A stretch of 64,000 nt of DNA from Bacteroidales bacterium (GTDB taxonomy: Bacteria; Bacteroidota; Bacteroidia; Bacteroidales; UBA932). The stretch's first letter is position 1. Each line of letters starts with the position of its first letter. Positions 8,395-18,147 of this stretch are shown here, in pieces. The position numbers and the translations under genes are program-made. Under the pieces are notes generated by a model. The model ran no database searches. It saw nothing but the letters and a program-made list of their open reading frames with translations, and was not told the DNA's origin. Location: positions 1 through 64,000 of the forward strand of contig JAFQAT010000058.1 in NCBI GenBank assembly GCA_017399865.1, read 5' to 3'.

Positions 8395-9947
8395 TGCTTC
8401 TGAATATGATGAAGAACACTTATAATATATTGACAAGAGCGGTTGCGGTGATTGCCGTGGCCGTGGGTATGGTTTCGTGCCTGGAAAAACTCCCCGGCAA
8501 TGCCATACCGGAGTCGGAAGGAATGAAGACTTTCGATGATGCGGAGCAGACCCTTACAGGCATTTATGCCGCATGGATGAGCGGGGCTCTCTATAGCGGT
8601 TACCTTACGCTGCTTCCTGACATTCAGGCGGATCTGGTACATGCGGTACAGGGCAACTCAAATACATACGGACAGCTGTGGCAGTGGGATATCCGCCCGA
8701 CAAACAGTGAGATAGAGGGTGTGTACGGTTCGCTCTATACGGTTATCGGACGATGCAACTTTTATCTTGATAAGGTGGATGAACTGCGCTCAAGCCTTAC
8801 AGACGACGAAAGCATCACATATCTGGATTATTATACCGGTGAAGTGCATTGTGCCAGAGCCTTGGCTTATTCGGAACTGATAAAGTGTTTCTGCGAGGCT
8901 TACACTCCGGAAACGGCAGATGAATCAGAGAGCGGTATCGCCATAGACAGTACTTATTTCGGTAAAAAGCCTTTGAAACGTTCGACGCTCAGGGAATCTT
9001 ATGAGTTTGTCATCCGTGATCTGGAGAAAGCCGAGGAACTGCTTGATGGTGCAGAATACGGATATTCATCTCCATATTTCAATCAGGCTGTGGCAAATGC
9101 TATCCATGCGAGGGTCGCCCTCTATATGCAGGATTGGGATGCAGCGATAGAGTACTCGACCAGACTTATCGAGGATGATGCCTTTGCGCTTTCGACTGCT
9201 GCGGCATATACTTCAGGGATCAGCCCTATAACAAACCAGCCTAAGACATATACATACATTGATTATATGTGGACCAACGACCTCGCCACCGAGATCATAT
9301 GGATGGTAGACTATACCATCACATCGTATGGCGGAGCATTGGGACAGGTATTCCTCAATTTCAATAATGACTATGTCTATTACTATCCTGACTACGTGCC
9401 TTCACAGTGGGTTCTAGATCTGTATGGGGCCGGTGATGCCAGGGCTTCTGCATATTTCACGACTCTTCAGACCGGATATGCCCATGCGCTGACCTTCCCT
9501 CTTCTGACGAAGTATTTCGGAAACGAGTCGTTCCTTGCGAACATCATATATCATGTGAGCAAGCCGAAGCCGTTCCGTCTTGCGGAGCAGTACCTGATAC
9601 GTGCTGAGGCATATTGTGAAAAGGGTCAGTATGGCAATGCCAATGCCGATCTTGCTGCATTGAGCCAGTCAAGGAATGCAAAGGCTGCATCTCTCAACGC
9701 TTCAAGCTGGCGTGAAGTCATTTCCGATGAAAGGGTGAAGGAACTGTATATGGAAGGTTTCCGTCTCCATGATCTCAAGCGCTGGAATATGGGATTCGAA
9801 CGCAGCCATCAGTCAAATGCGCAGCCGGAAGGCAGCACAAAGAAGATCGCCGCAGGTGACTATCGCTTCGTATGGCCTATTCCGCAGAACGATATAGAGG
9901 CGCCAGGATCGGAGATATCACAGAATAACGGTTACGCAACAAGATAA
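8394..9947 (+). CDS. SusD/RagB-family nutrient-binding lipoprotein
   Basis: This 517-residue lipoprotein has a signal region ending in a lipobox (GMVSC). It is the lid and binding partner of the SusC barrel at 5452. SusD hallmarks include the N-terminal helical segment (FDDAEQTLTGIYAAWMSG), the TPR-like middle, and the C-terminal block with RLAEQYLIRAEAY, ELYMEGFRLHDLKRW and RFVWPIPQNDIE. The ATG at 8394 overlaps the susC TAA by one base, indicating translational coupling; ATGs at 8406 and 8409 are alternatives that keep the signal peptide. Confidence 0.95.
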   Translation: MLLNMMKNTYNILTRAVAVIAVAVGMVSCLEKLPGNAIPESEGMKTFDDAEQTLTGIYAAWMSGALYSGYLTLLPDIQADLVHAVQGNSNTYGQLWQWDIRPTNSEIEGVYGSLYTVIGRCNFYLDKVDELRSSLTDDESITYLDYYTGEVHCARALAYSELIKCFCEAYTPETADESESGIAIDSTYFGKKPLKRSTLRESYEFVIRDLEKAEELLDGAEYGYSSPYFNQAVANAIHARVALYMQDWDAAIEYSTRLIEDDAFALSTAAAYTSGISPITNQPKTYTYIDYMWTNDLATEIIWMVDYTITSYGGALGQVFLNFNNDYVYYYPDYVPSQWVLDLYGAGDARASAYFTTLQTGYAHALTFPLLTKYFGNESFLANIIYHVSKPKPFRLAEQYLIRAEAYCEKGQYGNANADLAALSQSRNAKAASLNASSWREVISDERVKELYMEGFRLHDLKRWNMGFERSHQSNAQPEGSTKKIAAGDYRFVWPIPQNDIEAPGSEISQNNGYATR

Positions 9948-9957
9948 ACACAGATAT

Positions 9958-10863
9958 ATGAAGCAGATTTTGAAATATATTGCACTTGCTTTCGTGACAT
10001 CCTGCCTCGCAGCTTCATGTCATGAAAGATATGTGACATATTCCGATGCCGAGTATGTCATGTTCGCAGATACCATTGCGACCTATCCTGTCCAGCAGGA
10101 TGTAGAATGGTTCAGCATTCCGGTGGTGTCTACAGTCGTGCGCGACTACGACCGTACCTTCGGCGTAGAGGTCATCGACAAGGGCAACAATGCGATCGAG
10201 AACCACCATTACCGTCTTCAGTCAAACACGGTCACCATCAAGGCAGGCGAGAACAGGGCTGACGTGATGGTTCATGGATATTATGACAATCTTGAAGCTA
10301 CAGATTCCCTTGGCTTCCAGCTTCGTCTGGTCATGAACGACAATCTTGAGATGCCTTTCTATGGGAAGGATACCAAGGCTGTCCTGATGAAGAGCTGTCC
10401 TTTCGATATCAATAACTTCACAGGTTACTGCATGTTGACGTCGATGTTCCTGTATCAGTACAGCATTACAGGACGCTATCAGAGGCTGATCTACACCGAA
10501 AAGCATCCTACTGAAGAAAATACCATCATCTGCCGCAACTGGCTTAACGACGGCTATGATGTGACCATGAAGTTCATGTCAGATGATCCTATGAAGCCTT
10601 TCGTCGTGATGGACGAAGGTCAGGTTGCAACTGATGAAGGCTCATTCTTCGGAACCGTCCACGGTGACGACAAGATTCAGGTCAGGACGAGCGCTTACTA
10701 TGATTCCGTATACTATCCGTGCGGCAGCTATCTGTACGTATGGACTGAAATGTATGTGGAGAACCTTGGAGTTCCTGTCGGAACCGTAGGTCATTTCTAC
10801 AACATCATGGAATGGGTGAGCGATGAAGAGGCTGACCGTCTCAAGAAAGAGGAAGGAATGTAA
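9958..10863 (+). CDS. DUF4843/DUF4984-like surface lipoprotein
   Basis: This 301-residue lipoprotein has a signal peptide with lipobox (AASC at about residues 18-21). The N-terminal half (TYSDAEYVMFADTIATYPV, then a Calx-beta-like strand pattern with YRLQSNTVTIKAGENRADV) is typical of DUF4843. The C-terminal half resembles DUF4984. Such proteins commonly occupy the third position of SusCD operons and are thought to be surface accessory binding proteins. It starts 10 bases after susD. Assignment to exact Pfam families is from memory of motif patterns. Confidence 0.75.
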   Translation: MKQILKYIALAFVTSCLAASCHERYVTYSDAEYVMFADTIATYPVQQDVEWFSIPVVSTVVRDYDRTFGVEVIDKGNNAIENHHYRLQSNTVTIKAGENRADVMVHGYYDNLEATDSLGFQLRLVMNDNLEMPFYGKDTKAVLMKSCPFDINNFTGYCMLTSMFLYQYSITGRYQRLIYTEKHPTEENTIICRNWLNDGYDVTMKFMSDDPMKPFVVMDEGQVATDEGSFFGTVHGDDKIQVRTSAYYDSVYYPCGSYLYVWTEMYVENLGVPVGTVGHFYNIMEWVSDEEADRLKKEEGM

Positions 10864-10885
10864 AACAAAGCAACAAAGACAACAT

Positions 10886-13750
10886 ATGAAGACTAATATT
10901 TTCAGATACGCAATTTTTCTGGCAGCCGTTCTTGCAGCCGTCATTTCATGCGACAAGAAGCAGCCTGAAGAAGAACAGAAGGAACCGGAAACCGTTACTC
11001 CTGTTTTCCCTTCTTCAATAGTCAATGAAACAGTAAAGGCCGGACAGTCTGTAGACCTGAAGTTCGAGCCTAACATGGAGTGGAAGGTGGAGATATCAGG
11101 CGAAGGCAAAGGAAACATCTTCTGGCTGGACGATGCCGGTATGAAGGCGACTTCGCTTTCCAGCAAGAAGACCGGACCGCAGGTAGTGACTGTCGTCTTT
11201 TCGGAAAACGAGGAATTCGACAAGAACCGCGTGTGCGATGTGACTCTCACTATGGGAGGCGAAAGCAAGAAGATCGCCACATATACCCGTCCGTCTCTTG
11301 GCCGCACTTTCGAAGTCTATGCCGGTGTGCCGGGAGAGTACGGATTCAGCAAGGTGGCCGGCGCATATGCATATGCAGAGACAGTGGCTTCAGAGGCTTC
11401 GCTTACCACATTCCCCGGTGAAGTGACATATGTTCTTCCGTTGAAGGTTGTGACCAATTATTCATGGCAGCTTATACTTCCTTCATGGGCGTCAAGCGAG
11501 GTCATGTCAGGAAATGCAGGAACTACGGAAATCCTTTTGGAAGCAGTCCTTACAGAGGACTTTGCCGATGGTGCCGAAGATGTCGTGAAGTTTGCAGATG
11601 CATCAAATCCCGAGGCGTCTTTCGAGATAAAGCTTTCGATGCCTTCATTCCGTGACAGAATCGAATACTATCTTGCGACAACATTCAACTTTGATGTGAA
11701 TGGCCTGGTAGAGAATCTGAATGGTTCATATATCGAAATCCCGGCAATCTTCGAACTTCTTTCCACCCCTCAGACACAGGTCAAGGTGGTTGACTGGAAT
11801 GAAAAGGGGCAGTACTACGGCACATCGTTCTCTGAATGGCCTGAGATGACAAAGACTCTGAATGATAACTTTGATGAAAATGATCTGCTGGTTAAATATA
11901 CTATCGATCTCAAGGTAGGTGCCAATGAAACCTATGATGACAAGTATGCTGACGTGTTTGTCATACCGGCCTCAAAGGCTTCTGTAGCTTTCGAGGATTG
12001 GTTTGATGAAGCGACCGGCAATCTCAAGGATGAATTCAAGTCATACATCGTTGGACGTATTTCCCAGCCGGGACTTGAACGTGACTATATAACGCTGTCT
12101 GAAACTGACGAGGTTTATGAGGCAGAACTTGCAAAGTATACCGAGGAACAGTGGTGGGCTGCCGATCTTGCTACGGAAAACGTATTCGAACTGGTATATA
12201 AGGACGAGTATTCTGACGCTGTTCTTGTCTTTGACGAACCGTTCGCTTCGTTCAAGTATTTCGACTATGACTTTGTGGAGGTAGCGGAAGAGAATGCAGA
12301 GGATTTCTGGCTCTCATTCAATGCTTTCGCATCAAACGGCAAGGGAAGGGTTACCATGTATCCCGAAAAGTTCAACCGCAGTGATGCACAGTTCCCTGAA
12401 TCGTTCATTGTCTTCTATGATGAAGATGGAAATGTCCTGGGCGCCATGTCATGCAGATATACAAAGAAGGCATCTGTGATCACAGGCGATATCCTTTCTC
12501 TGACATCGGGAGAAGCTGAATTTGTCAAGCTTGACGACGAGAATGAGATGAAGGCTTTCCTTGCAAGTGAATACGGCCAGATGGGCGTGCTTGAAGTATA
12601 TCAGCTTTCTACATCAGAAAGAAATGTTTCGCTCTCATCTCAGATCGAGTCTTGGGGTCATAAGATTCTCAAGGTAGAGGCTAATCCTCCGTATCCGGAG
12701 TATGATGATGCTCCTTTCTCATTCGAGAATATGGCTACAGAGTTTGACATATACATGGGAGAGGATGTGACGGAGAAGGTCGAGGCTGTAATCCTCCTTC
12801 AGGAACCTGGCGCTGACGGAGAGACCTTGCTGAATTTTGCCGCTGTTCATTATATATATACTCCGGCAGAAACAGGTGAAGACCCTGAGAATCCGGGAAT
12901 TGATCCAGAGAATCCTGGACAGGACCCAGAGAATCCGGGACAGGATCCGGAAAACCCTGGTGAAGACCCTGAAATTCCGGACACAGACCCCGACATCCCT
13001 GTGGATGAACCAGAATACGACGAGACAAGTCCGATGATGTATTCTATAGGAGCCGGAACCGGAAACCTTGTGAAATATGGCGCAGGCAGCGACAGGTATA
13101 AGGCGGTCAATGCGAAGTATGGCATAACTGAGGTATACCATCTGACATCAGGTGACAGAATGGTATATCTCAAGGGTACTGAAGATCTTTACGGTATCCT
13201 CCAGCTTGATCCTGCAACCCTTGAGGAATCGGCAGGAACAGATGCTCTGACATTTGAAGGCTCTGATTCCGGTTTCAATATCTATCTCAGAGGCACTGAT
13301 AATGCAGAGGCATTGGTGCTTATTGAGGGTGCGGCAGGCTATTTCGCAGCCGTGTATGTTACTTATGACTATTCGATGGGTATTCCTTCACCGTTCGAGT
13401 TCACAAATCCTTCTGCTGTTGAAGGCAAGGCAACGTTGGCAAGATGTGAGGGTGAGATTCTTGAAACCCTCCTTGCCGAGTTCGAACCGAATGCGAACTT
13501 CGATGAAAGGAACATTTACAAGCTGACATATTCAAATACCTCCGTCTCAGCGGAGATAACTATTCCGTCTGCTCCGGTAGATAATGCCTCATGGAACAAC
13601 TACCCGTATAAGAGCAACTACTGGCTGGCATGCAAAGTGTCCGGAAAGAAGATGACTGTCACAATGACCAAGTCCGGCCTTACCGACTATTTTGTATTCA
13701 GAACGACAGATGGTAACTGGGCGTGGATCCTTGTCTGCACCTGTGAATAA
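10886..13750 (+). CDS. Large multidomain surface lipoprotein with DPENP repeat linker
   Basis: This 954-residue lipoprotein has a signal region ending in a lipobox (AVISC), then an acidic Glu-rich spacer. A BACON-like Ig domain follows (about residues 30-130), then unrecognised beta-rich regions. Two related modules (about 540-660 and 715-830) flank a linker of seven 7-residue units, G-x-DPENP (664-712). Both modules share an EVYQLTS/EVYHLTS strand, a FDIYM/FNIYL strand and an xAVLLQEP/EALVLIEG strand, so they look like an internal duplication. No catalytic signature was seen, so a binding role at the cell surface is inferred from operon position. I chose the ATG at 10886 because the signal peptide starts there; the upstream in-frame ATG at 10823 lies inside the previous gene. 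Confidence 0.75.
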   Translation: MKTNIFRYAIFLAAVLAAVISCDKKQPEEEQKEPETVTPVFPSSIVNETVKAGQSVDLKFEPNMEWKVEISGEGKGNIFWLDDAGMKATSLSSKKTGPQVVTVVFSENEEFDKNRVCDVTLTMGGESKKIATYTRPSLGRTFEVYAGVPGEYGFSKVAGAYAYAETVASEASLTTFPGEVTYVLPLKVVTNYSWQLILPSWASSEVMSGNAGTTEILLEAVLTEDFADGAEDVVKFADASNPEASFEIKLSMPSFRDRIEYYLATTFNFDVNGLVENLNGSYIEIPAIFELLSTPQTQVKVVDWNEKGQYYGTSFSEWPEMTKTLNDNFDENDLLVKYTIDLKVGANETYDDKYADVFVIPASKASVAFEDWFDEATGNLKDEFKSYIVGRISQPGLERDYITLSETDEVYEAELAKYTEEQWWAADLATENVFELVYKDEYSDAVLVFDEPFASFKYFDYDFVEVAEENAEDFWLSFNAFASNGKGRVTMYPEKFNRSDAQFPESFIVFYDEDGNVLGAMSCRYTKKASVITGDILSLTSGEAEFVKLDDENEMKAFLASEYGQMGVLEVYQLSTSERNVSLSSQIESWGHKILKVEANPPYPEYDDAPFSFENMATEFDIYMGEDVTEKVEAVILLQEPGADGETLLNFAAVHYIYTPAETGEDPENPGIDPENPGQDPENPGQDPENPGEDPEIPDTDPDIPVDEPEYDETSPMMYSIGAGTGNLVKYGAGSDRYKAVNAKYGITEVYHLTSGDRMVYLKGTEDLYGILQLDPATLEESAGTDALTFEGSDSGFNIYLRGTDNAEALVLIEGAAGYFAAVYVTYDYSMGIPSPFEFTNPSAVEGKATLARCEGEILETLLAEFEPNANFDERNIYKLTYSNTSVSAEITIPSAPVDNASWNNYPYKSNYWLACKVSGKKMTVTMTKSGLTDYFVFRTTDGNWAWILVCTCE
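12875..13021 (+). repeat. Seven tandem 21-base units encoding a DPENP linker
   Basis: Units of 21 bases encode GEDPENP, GIDPENP, GQDPENP, GQDPENP, GEDPEIP, DTDPDIP and VDEPEYD. The first four are near identical at protein level with synonymous differences (GAG/GAA, CCT/CCG/CCA), and the last three have decayed. Acidic proline-rich repeats of this kind act as extended spacers between domains of surface proteins. Confidence 0.9.
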
Positions 13751-13774
13751 TAAATGATAGAGATTGATTTAGAT

Positions 13775-16408
13775 ATGAGATTTTCAAGATTTTCTGTTCT
13801 TTCGTTCATGGCGGTTCTGACAGCCTTCCTCCTTGCAGGATGTGCAAAGGAGAATGCTCCGGACTATCGTGAGAAGGATTACGGATATGTACAGTTCAAG
13901 CTTTACAAGGAAGCTTCCTATGACGATACCAAGGCTACAGTATCGCAGATGCAGTATCTTCACGATGCGGCCAAGGTAATGGTCATGCTGAAGTATGGGG
14001 ATATTGAACTTACCCAGACCCTTGTACTTTCTGCCACAGATGCCGATGCTGCAGAATATGGTCTCAGGAGTGAGAAACTTCAGCTGCTGGCAGGTGAATA
14101 TGAGGTAACTTCATTTACTTTGTATGACAAGCTTGATGAGGAACTTTATTACGGACCGTCATCCGGCTCCTTTGAGGTCGTTGCTGGAGGTCTGAGCATG
14201 CACGACCTTCTTGCCAATGTCGCTCCACGAGGTAAGGTAAGATTCACTCTGGTGAAGGATATCGTGCCCGCGACCAAAACGGATGATGATAAGGAGTACA
14301 CCTTCGATCAGATCGCATATGCAGATATTACAGTGAAAGAGACTTCGACAGGAGTGAGTGCTGCCTTCAGCAGGCTTCCTGTTGACTTCTCTGTCCACTT
14401 TGATGAGAAGGATGGCGTTCAGGACGGCTATCAGACCTCTTCAAGCGTATGTGATACTCTCGTGTCGTTGCAGGCTGGAACGTATGTGGTTACATCATAT
14501 GAACTTTATACAGAAGAAGACGATAAATCATTTGAGACAAATCTGAAGGCATCGTCAGATGAGTTCATTGTAACTGACAACGAGGTGACCGAGGCCGATG
14601 TTCCTGTCCTTCTTCGTGAAACGGATGAGTATATAAAGGATTATATCGCCCTGAAGAAGATATGGGAGGCCTTGGGCGGTCCTGACTGGTATTACAGAGG
14701 CGACGAGTGGCCGGAAGGCTCCAATTGGGACTTCAACAAGGATGTCGATCTCTGGGGAGCACAACCTGGAGTCAAGCTTCATGACAACGGCCGTGTGGCG
14801 TTGATCTCTCTTGCCGGTTTCGGTATCAGCGGTGATCTTCCTGATGCAATAGGCCAGTTGACAGAGCTTGTGGAACTTTATCTTGGAAACCACAACGAGT
14901 CAAACAGGCTGGATAATGACCCGACAGTGCAGTTCGGAATGAGCGCTTCAAACAGGATGGAGAGGCATAAGGAGTATCTTCGCCGCACCCATACCCTTAC
15001 CCAGTTCTCTGAACCGGTGGCACGTGGACTTATGGAACATGGCATATCCATTCCTGAAATTTCCCTTTATCAGACAATGACTGAAGATGAGATAATCGAC
15101 AGGAAGACCGGAGACATGAAGATAAAGCCTATGGAAGATGTGCTCCCTGGCGTTCCTACGAACGGCCTCAGGAGCATTCCGGAATCTATCGGCAAACTCA
15201 AGAAGCTTGAGACATTCTTCATCGCCAACGGTGAGATAGAGGAGCTTCCTTCTTCTATGGCAGAACTCGAGTCTGTGACTGACTTCGAGGTATACAACTG
15301 TCGCAAGATGAAGAACTTTCCGAAAGTGATAGCGCAGATGCCGTCCCTTACTTCTGTAAATCTTTCCGCCAATCCGCAGTGGGTGGATGCTGATGAGGGA
15401 CTTCGCGCCCTGGCGTCAGGCCCTGCCGGTAAGTCTGTCCAGATCCTTTACATGAACGAATGCAGCCTGACAGTCCTTCCGAAGGAAATCAACGAGATGA
15501 AGAAACTGGGTCTGCTGAGCGTTGCCAGCAACAAGATCAGCAGAATCGAGTCTGCATACCCTGACATATCATTCGTGCAGCTTTATCTGGATAATAACCG
15601 GATCACCGAGTTCCCGCACTATGTCAGCGACACAGGCAAGAAGCTGTTCTTCAGGATTGAGGATGTAGAGACCTTCTCATGTTCATACAACAAGCTCACG
15701 AAGTTCCCGAATATCTTTGATGCAGATGCGACATACGTGATCCCTTCCGTAGACTTTTCTTATAATGATATAGACGGATTTGAAGGAGCGGAAGACGGAA
15801 CTTTCCAGGGAGTCTATATCCAGACCCTTTCCCTGGCAAATAATCCTAGACTCGGCAAATATCCTAAGTGTCTGGCAGACACGAAGTCGAAGGTAGACTA
15901 CATAATACTTCGCGGCTGCGGAATAGATGAGATACCTGCAGGGTCGTTTACAGGTGAGAATGTGAAGTATCTGATGTCTCTGGACCTCTCATACAACCAC
16001 CTCACTGACATACCGCGTGAATTCCATGCGGCACACATGCCGTATTTCTATGGAATAGATGTTTCTTACAACCGTTTCTCCGAGTTCCCTTTCGAACCTT
16101 TCGATTGTGCTTCTCTGACGATGTTTGCAATCCGTGGACAGAGGAATGAAAAGGGAGAGCGCTGTCTTAAGGAATGGCCGACAGGTGTGTATAACCATAC
16201 AGGACTCCGCGCTCTTTATATGGGTTCCAATGATTTGGGAAAGATAGATGATACTATTTCATATCTCATCTATTATCTGGATATCAGTGACAATCCAAAT
16301 ATAGTCTTTGATGCATCCGACGTATGCTACAACTGGATGAACGGTTCATACTTCCTGCTCTATGACAAGACGCAGGACATCAGAGGTTGCGATGCTATGC
16401 TTGAATAA
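13775..16408 (+). CDS. DUF4458 and leucine-rich-repeat surface lipoprotein
   Basis: This 877-residue lipoprotein has a signal peptide MRFSRFSVLSFMAVLTAF and lipobox (LLAGC). The N-terminal third (about 35-280) holds two copies of a beta-sandwich resembling DUF4458 (YVQFKLYKEASYDD and GKVRFTLVKD starts; each has an AGEYEVTSFTLYD or AGTYVVTSYELYT strand). From about residue 290 to the end it is made of irregular leucine-rich repeats (LRSIPESIGKLKKLETF, LGLLSVASNKISRI, SLDLSYNHLTDIP). LRR lipoproteins in Bacteroidales are protein or glycan binders. I use the ATG at 13775 because the one at 13754 would add an acidic stretch (IEIDLD) in front of the signal peptide. Confidence 0.85.
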   Translation: MRFSRFSVLSFMAVLTAFLLAGCAKENAPDYREKDYGYVQFKLYKEASYDDTKATVSQMQYLHDAAKVMVMLKYGDIELTQTLVLSATDADAAEYGLRSEKLQLLAGEYEVTSFTLYDKLDEELYYGPSSGSFEVVAGGLSMHDLLANVAPRGKVRFTLVKDIVPATKTDDDKEYTFDQIAYADITVKETSTGVSAAFSRLPVDFSVHFDEKDGVQDGYQTSSSVCDTLVSLQAGTYVVTSYELYTEEDDKSFETNLKASSDEFIVTDNEVTEADVPVLLRETDEYIKDYIALKKIWEALGGPDWYYRGDEWPEGSNWDFNKDVDLWGAQPGVKLHDNGRVALISLAGFGISGDLPDAIGQLTELVELYLGNHNESNRLDNDPTVQFGMSASNRMERHKEYLRRTHTLTQFSEPVARGLMEHGISIPEISLYQTMTEDEIIDRKTGDMKIKPMEDVLPGVPTNGLRSIPESIGKLKKLETFFIANGEIEELPSSMAELESVTDFEVYNCRKMKNFPKVIAQMPSLTSVNLSANPQWVDADEGLRALASGPAGKSVQILYMNECSLTVLPKEINEMKKLGLLSVASNKISRIESAYPDISFVQLYLDNNRITEFPHYVSDTGKKLFFRIEDVETFSCSYNKLTKFPNIFDADATYVIPSVDFSYNDIDGFEGAEDGTFQGVYIQTLSLANNPRLGKYPKCLADTKSKVDYIILRGCGIDEIPAGSFTGENVKYLMSLDLSYNHLTDIPREFHAAHMPYFYGIDVSYNRFSEFPFEPFDCASLTMFAIRGQRNEKGERCLKEWPTGVYNHTGLRALYMGSNDLGKIDDTISYLIYYLDISDNPNIVFDASDVCYNWMNGSYFLLYDKTQDIRGCDAMLE

Positions 16409-16413
16409 GGAGG
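16407..16413 (+). promoter_or_regulatory. Near-perfect Shine-Dalgarno site
   Basis: AAGGAGG overlaps the stop codon of the preceding gene and sits 6 bases before the ATG at 16420. Strong anti-16S complementarity is unusual for Bacteroidota, and most other starts in this operon lack it. It may set extra translation of this cistron or allow re-initiation. Confidence 0.6.
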
Positions 16414-16419
16414 AAGAAT

Positions 16420-18147
16420 ATGATGAAGAATATGATATATAGATTTGCGCTTGTCAGCGCAGCATTGATTTCGACCCTTGCATGTGTCCAGGAGGAGAAG
16501 GTTGCTTTCGAGGTGGACACAGATCAGATAGAAGTCGGTCCTGACGGAGGTGTAGAGATTGTAGGCATCAGTTCCGGTGACAGATGGAGGGCAACTGTTC
16601 AAGTGCCATGGATCACCGTGTCGCCCGCTAATGGTTCCGGATCTGTAGAGTGCAGTATAATTGTTGATTCTGCTCTGACTGCGACTGCCAGAGAGGCTGT
16701 TGTCAGAATCGAGAACCAGGTAACTGGAGACAGAAAGGACTTCAAGGTGACGCAGCAGGGATTTGAATATCAGATCGTGCCTGACGAGAAGACTATGGCA
16801 CTGGCAAGCTATGCTTCTCTCTCTGATCGTAAGTTCAATGTGACGGTAAGGACAAACGTTCCTTTCAAGGTGGTAATTCCGGATGATTCCAAGAAATGGC
16901 TTTCCTGTGAGATGCCTTTGGCGGGACTTGACGAGAATGATCCGAAGGACAAGAAAAAGATTGACGAGTGGTGGAACAGCAAGCTTGACAGAGGGGGCAG
17001 GCCTCGTAATATCTCCATCCCTTTCGAATGGGGAGTGAACTTCAATCCTGAAGACAGGAGTGCCGTCGTGAAGTTCAATCCGGTCGATCCGGCGATGACC
17101 CCATCGATCAAGGATGACCTTACAATCAGCCAGGATGCTGCCGATGAAATCGAGATCGGTGTAAAGGGTGACTCCCTCGCGATAATCGCCATACATCAGG
17201 CGTTGGGATGCTGGACGGAACTGGATACATCGGAAAAGATGGAGTTCTGGGACGGTGTGGAGGTCTGGCAGTCAGGCGAGAACAAGGGTCGTGTCAAGAG
17301 GGTAGAGTTCTATATGTTCGGCACCAAGGAAGGAATCCCTTTCCAGATAAAGTATCTCAATGCAGCTGAAGAAATATATATATACGGAAATACCAATACC
17401 TTCCTGTTGAGCCTTGATCCAGGTGAGCATATATGCGAACTGGTGAATCTCCGTAAGCTCACCATCGGAGCATACGGACTTTCAACTCTGCCGGATTCGT
17501 TCAAGAAGCTCAGGAATCTTGAGTATCTGGATATCAGCAGCAATAATTTCCAGAAGGTGCCGGAAGTCCTTACACCGGAGAACTTCCCGAAGCTTACGGC
17601 CCTGATAATGAATTCATGTGTCCGTAACACCATATATGACCTGAGCAATACCAACAAGACAGGCTTCGGCGGATTGTTCGAAGAGTCTGACGTGGATGAG
17701 GCTGGAAAGAAATCATTCCCTAAGAGGCTTCTCATGTGGGATAATCTTGATACCCTCAGACTGTCAGTGAACTATCTGGAAGGAACAATCCCTGATCTGA
17801 CTGATGATACAGCCTTCCCTAAGTGGACTGCTGAGGAAGTCAATGCATGCGATACCTTGCCTTCCGTGCTCATCGGACTTCCGAAGGTACTTCCTGATAC
17901 AGACCTGTTTGCGATAAACCTCAACAGACTGCATGGAAATATTCCAGACTGGCTGCTCTACCATCCGAAACTGGATTTATGGTATCCTACATCGCTTGTT
18001 TTCATGCAGGAAGGAAAGACATCTTATGGACAGTCGGCCGGATTTGAGAATGAGCCTGCAAATATGGATTACTATTACGAGCATTACAGGAACAAGAAGT
18101 ACAATCCTGCAAACATAAAATCGGAGGATAATGAATATGAAGAATAG
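16420..18147 (+). CDS. BACON-domain leucine-rich-repeat lipoprotein
   Basis: This 575-residue lipoprotein has a signal peptide with lipobox (TLAC at about 22). Residues 30-120 form a BACON-type Ig domain (GGVEIVGISSGDRWRATV, WITVSPANGSGS, FKVTQQG). A second Ig-like segment follows (FNVTVRTNVPFKVVIP), then leucine-rich repeats from about residue 320 (LRKLTIGAYGLSTLPDSF, LEYLDISSNNFQKVPEVL). BACON domains usually position a partner domain at the surface and may bind glycoprotein. The next gene starts inside its last codons, so the two are translationally coupled. No enzyme motif is visible. Confidence 0.85.
   Translation: MMKNMIYRFALVSAALISTLACVQEEKVAFEVDTDQIEVGPDGGVEIVGISSGDRWRATVQVPWITVSPANGSGSVECSIIVDSALTATAREAVVRIENQVTGDRKDFKVTQQGFEYQIVPDEKTMALASYASLSDRKFNVTVRTNVPFKVVIPDDSKKWLSCEMPLAGLDENDPKDKKKIDEWWNSKLDRGGRPRNISIPFEWGVNFNPEDRSAVVKFNPVDPAMTPSIKDDLTISQDAADEIEIGVKGDSLAIIAIHQALGCWTELDTSEKMEFWDGVEVWQSGENKGRVKRVEFYMFGTKEGIPFQIKYLNAAEEIYIYGNTNTFLLSLDPGEHICELVNLRKLTIGAYGLSTLPDSFKKLRNLEYLDISSNNFQKVPEVLTPENFPKLTALIMNSCVRNTIYDLSNTNKTGFGGLFEESDVDEAGKKSFPKRLLMWDNLDTLRLSVNYLEGTIPDLTDDTAFPKWTAEEVNACDTLPSVLIGLPKVLPDTDLFAINLNRLHGNIPDWLLYHPKLDLWYPTSLVFMQEGKTSYGQSAGFENEPANMDYYYEHYRNKKYNPANIKSEDNEYEE

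Noticed and set aside
8394-9947. ECF sigma/anti-sigma control of the SusCD operon
   Set aside because: No ECF or FecR-type gene is adjacent, and SusC lacks an STN domain.
12875-13021. Possible CRISPR or other DNA-level repeat array
   Set aside because: The units are 21 bases, contiguous, in frame and encode a proline-rich linker. There are no spacers.
16360-17196. 278-codon minus-strand open frame over the LRR/BACON gene boundary
   Set aside because: It lies antisense to two well-supported lipoprotein genes and has no promoter box, start context or known domain.
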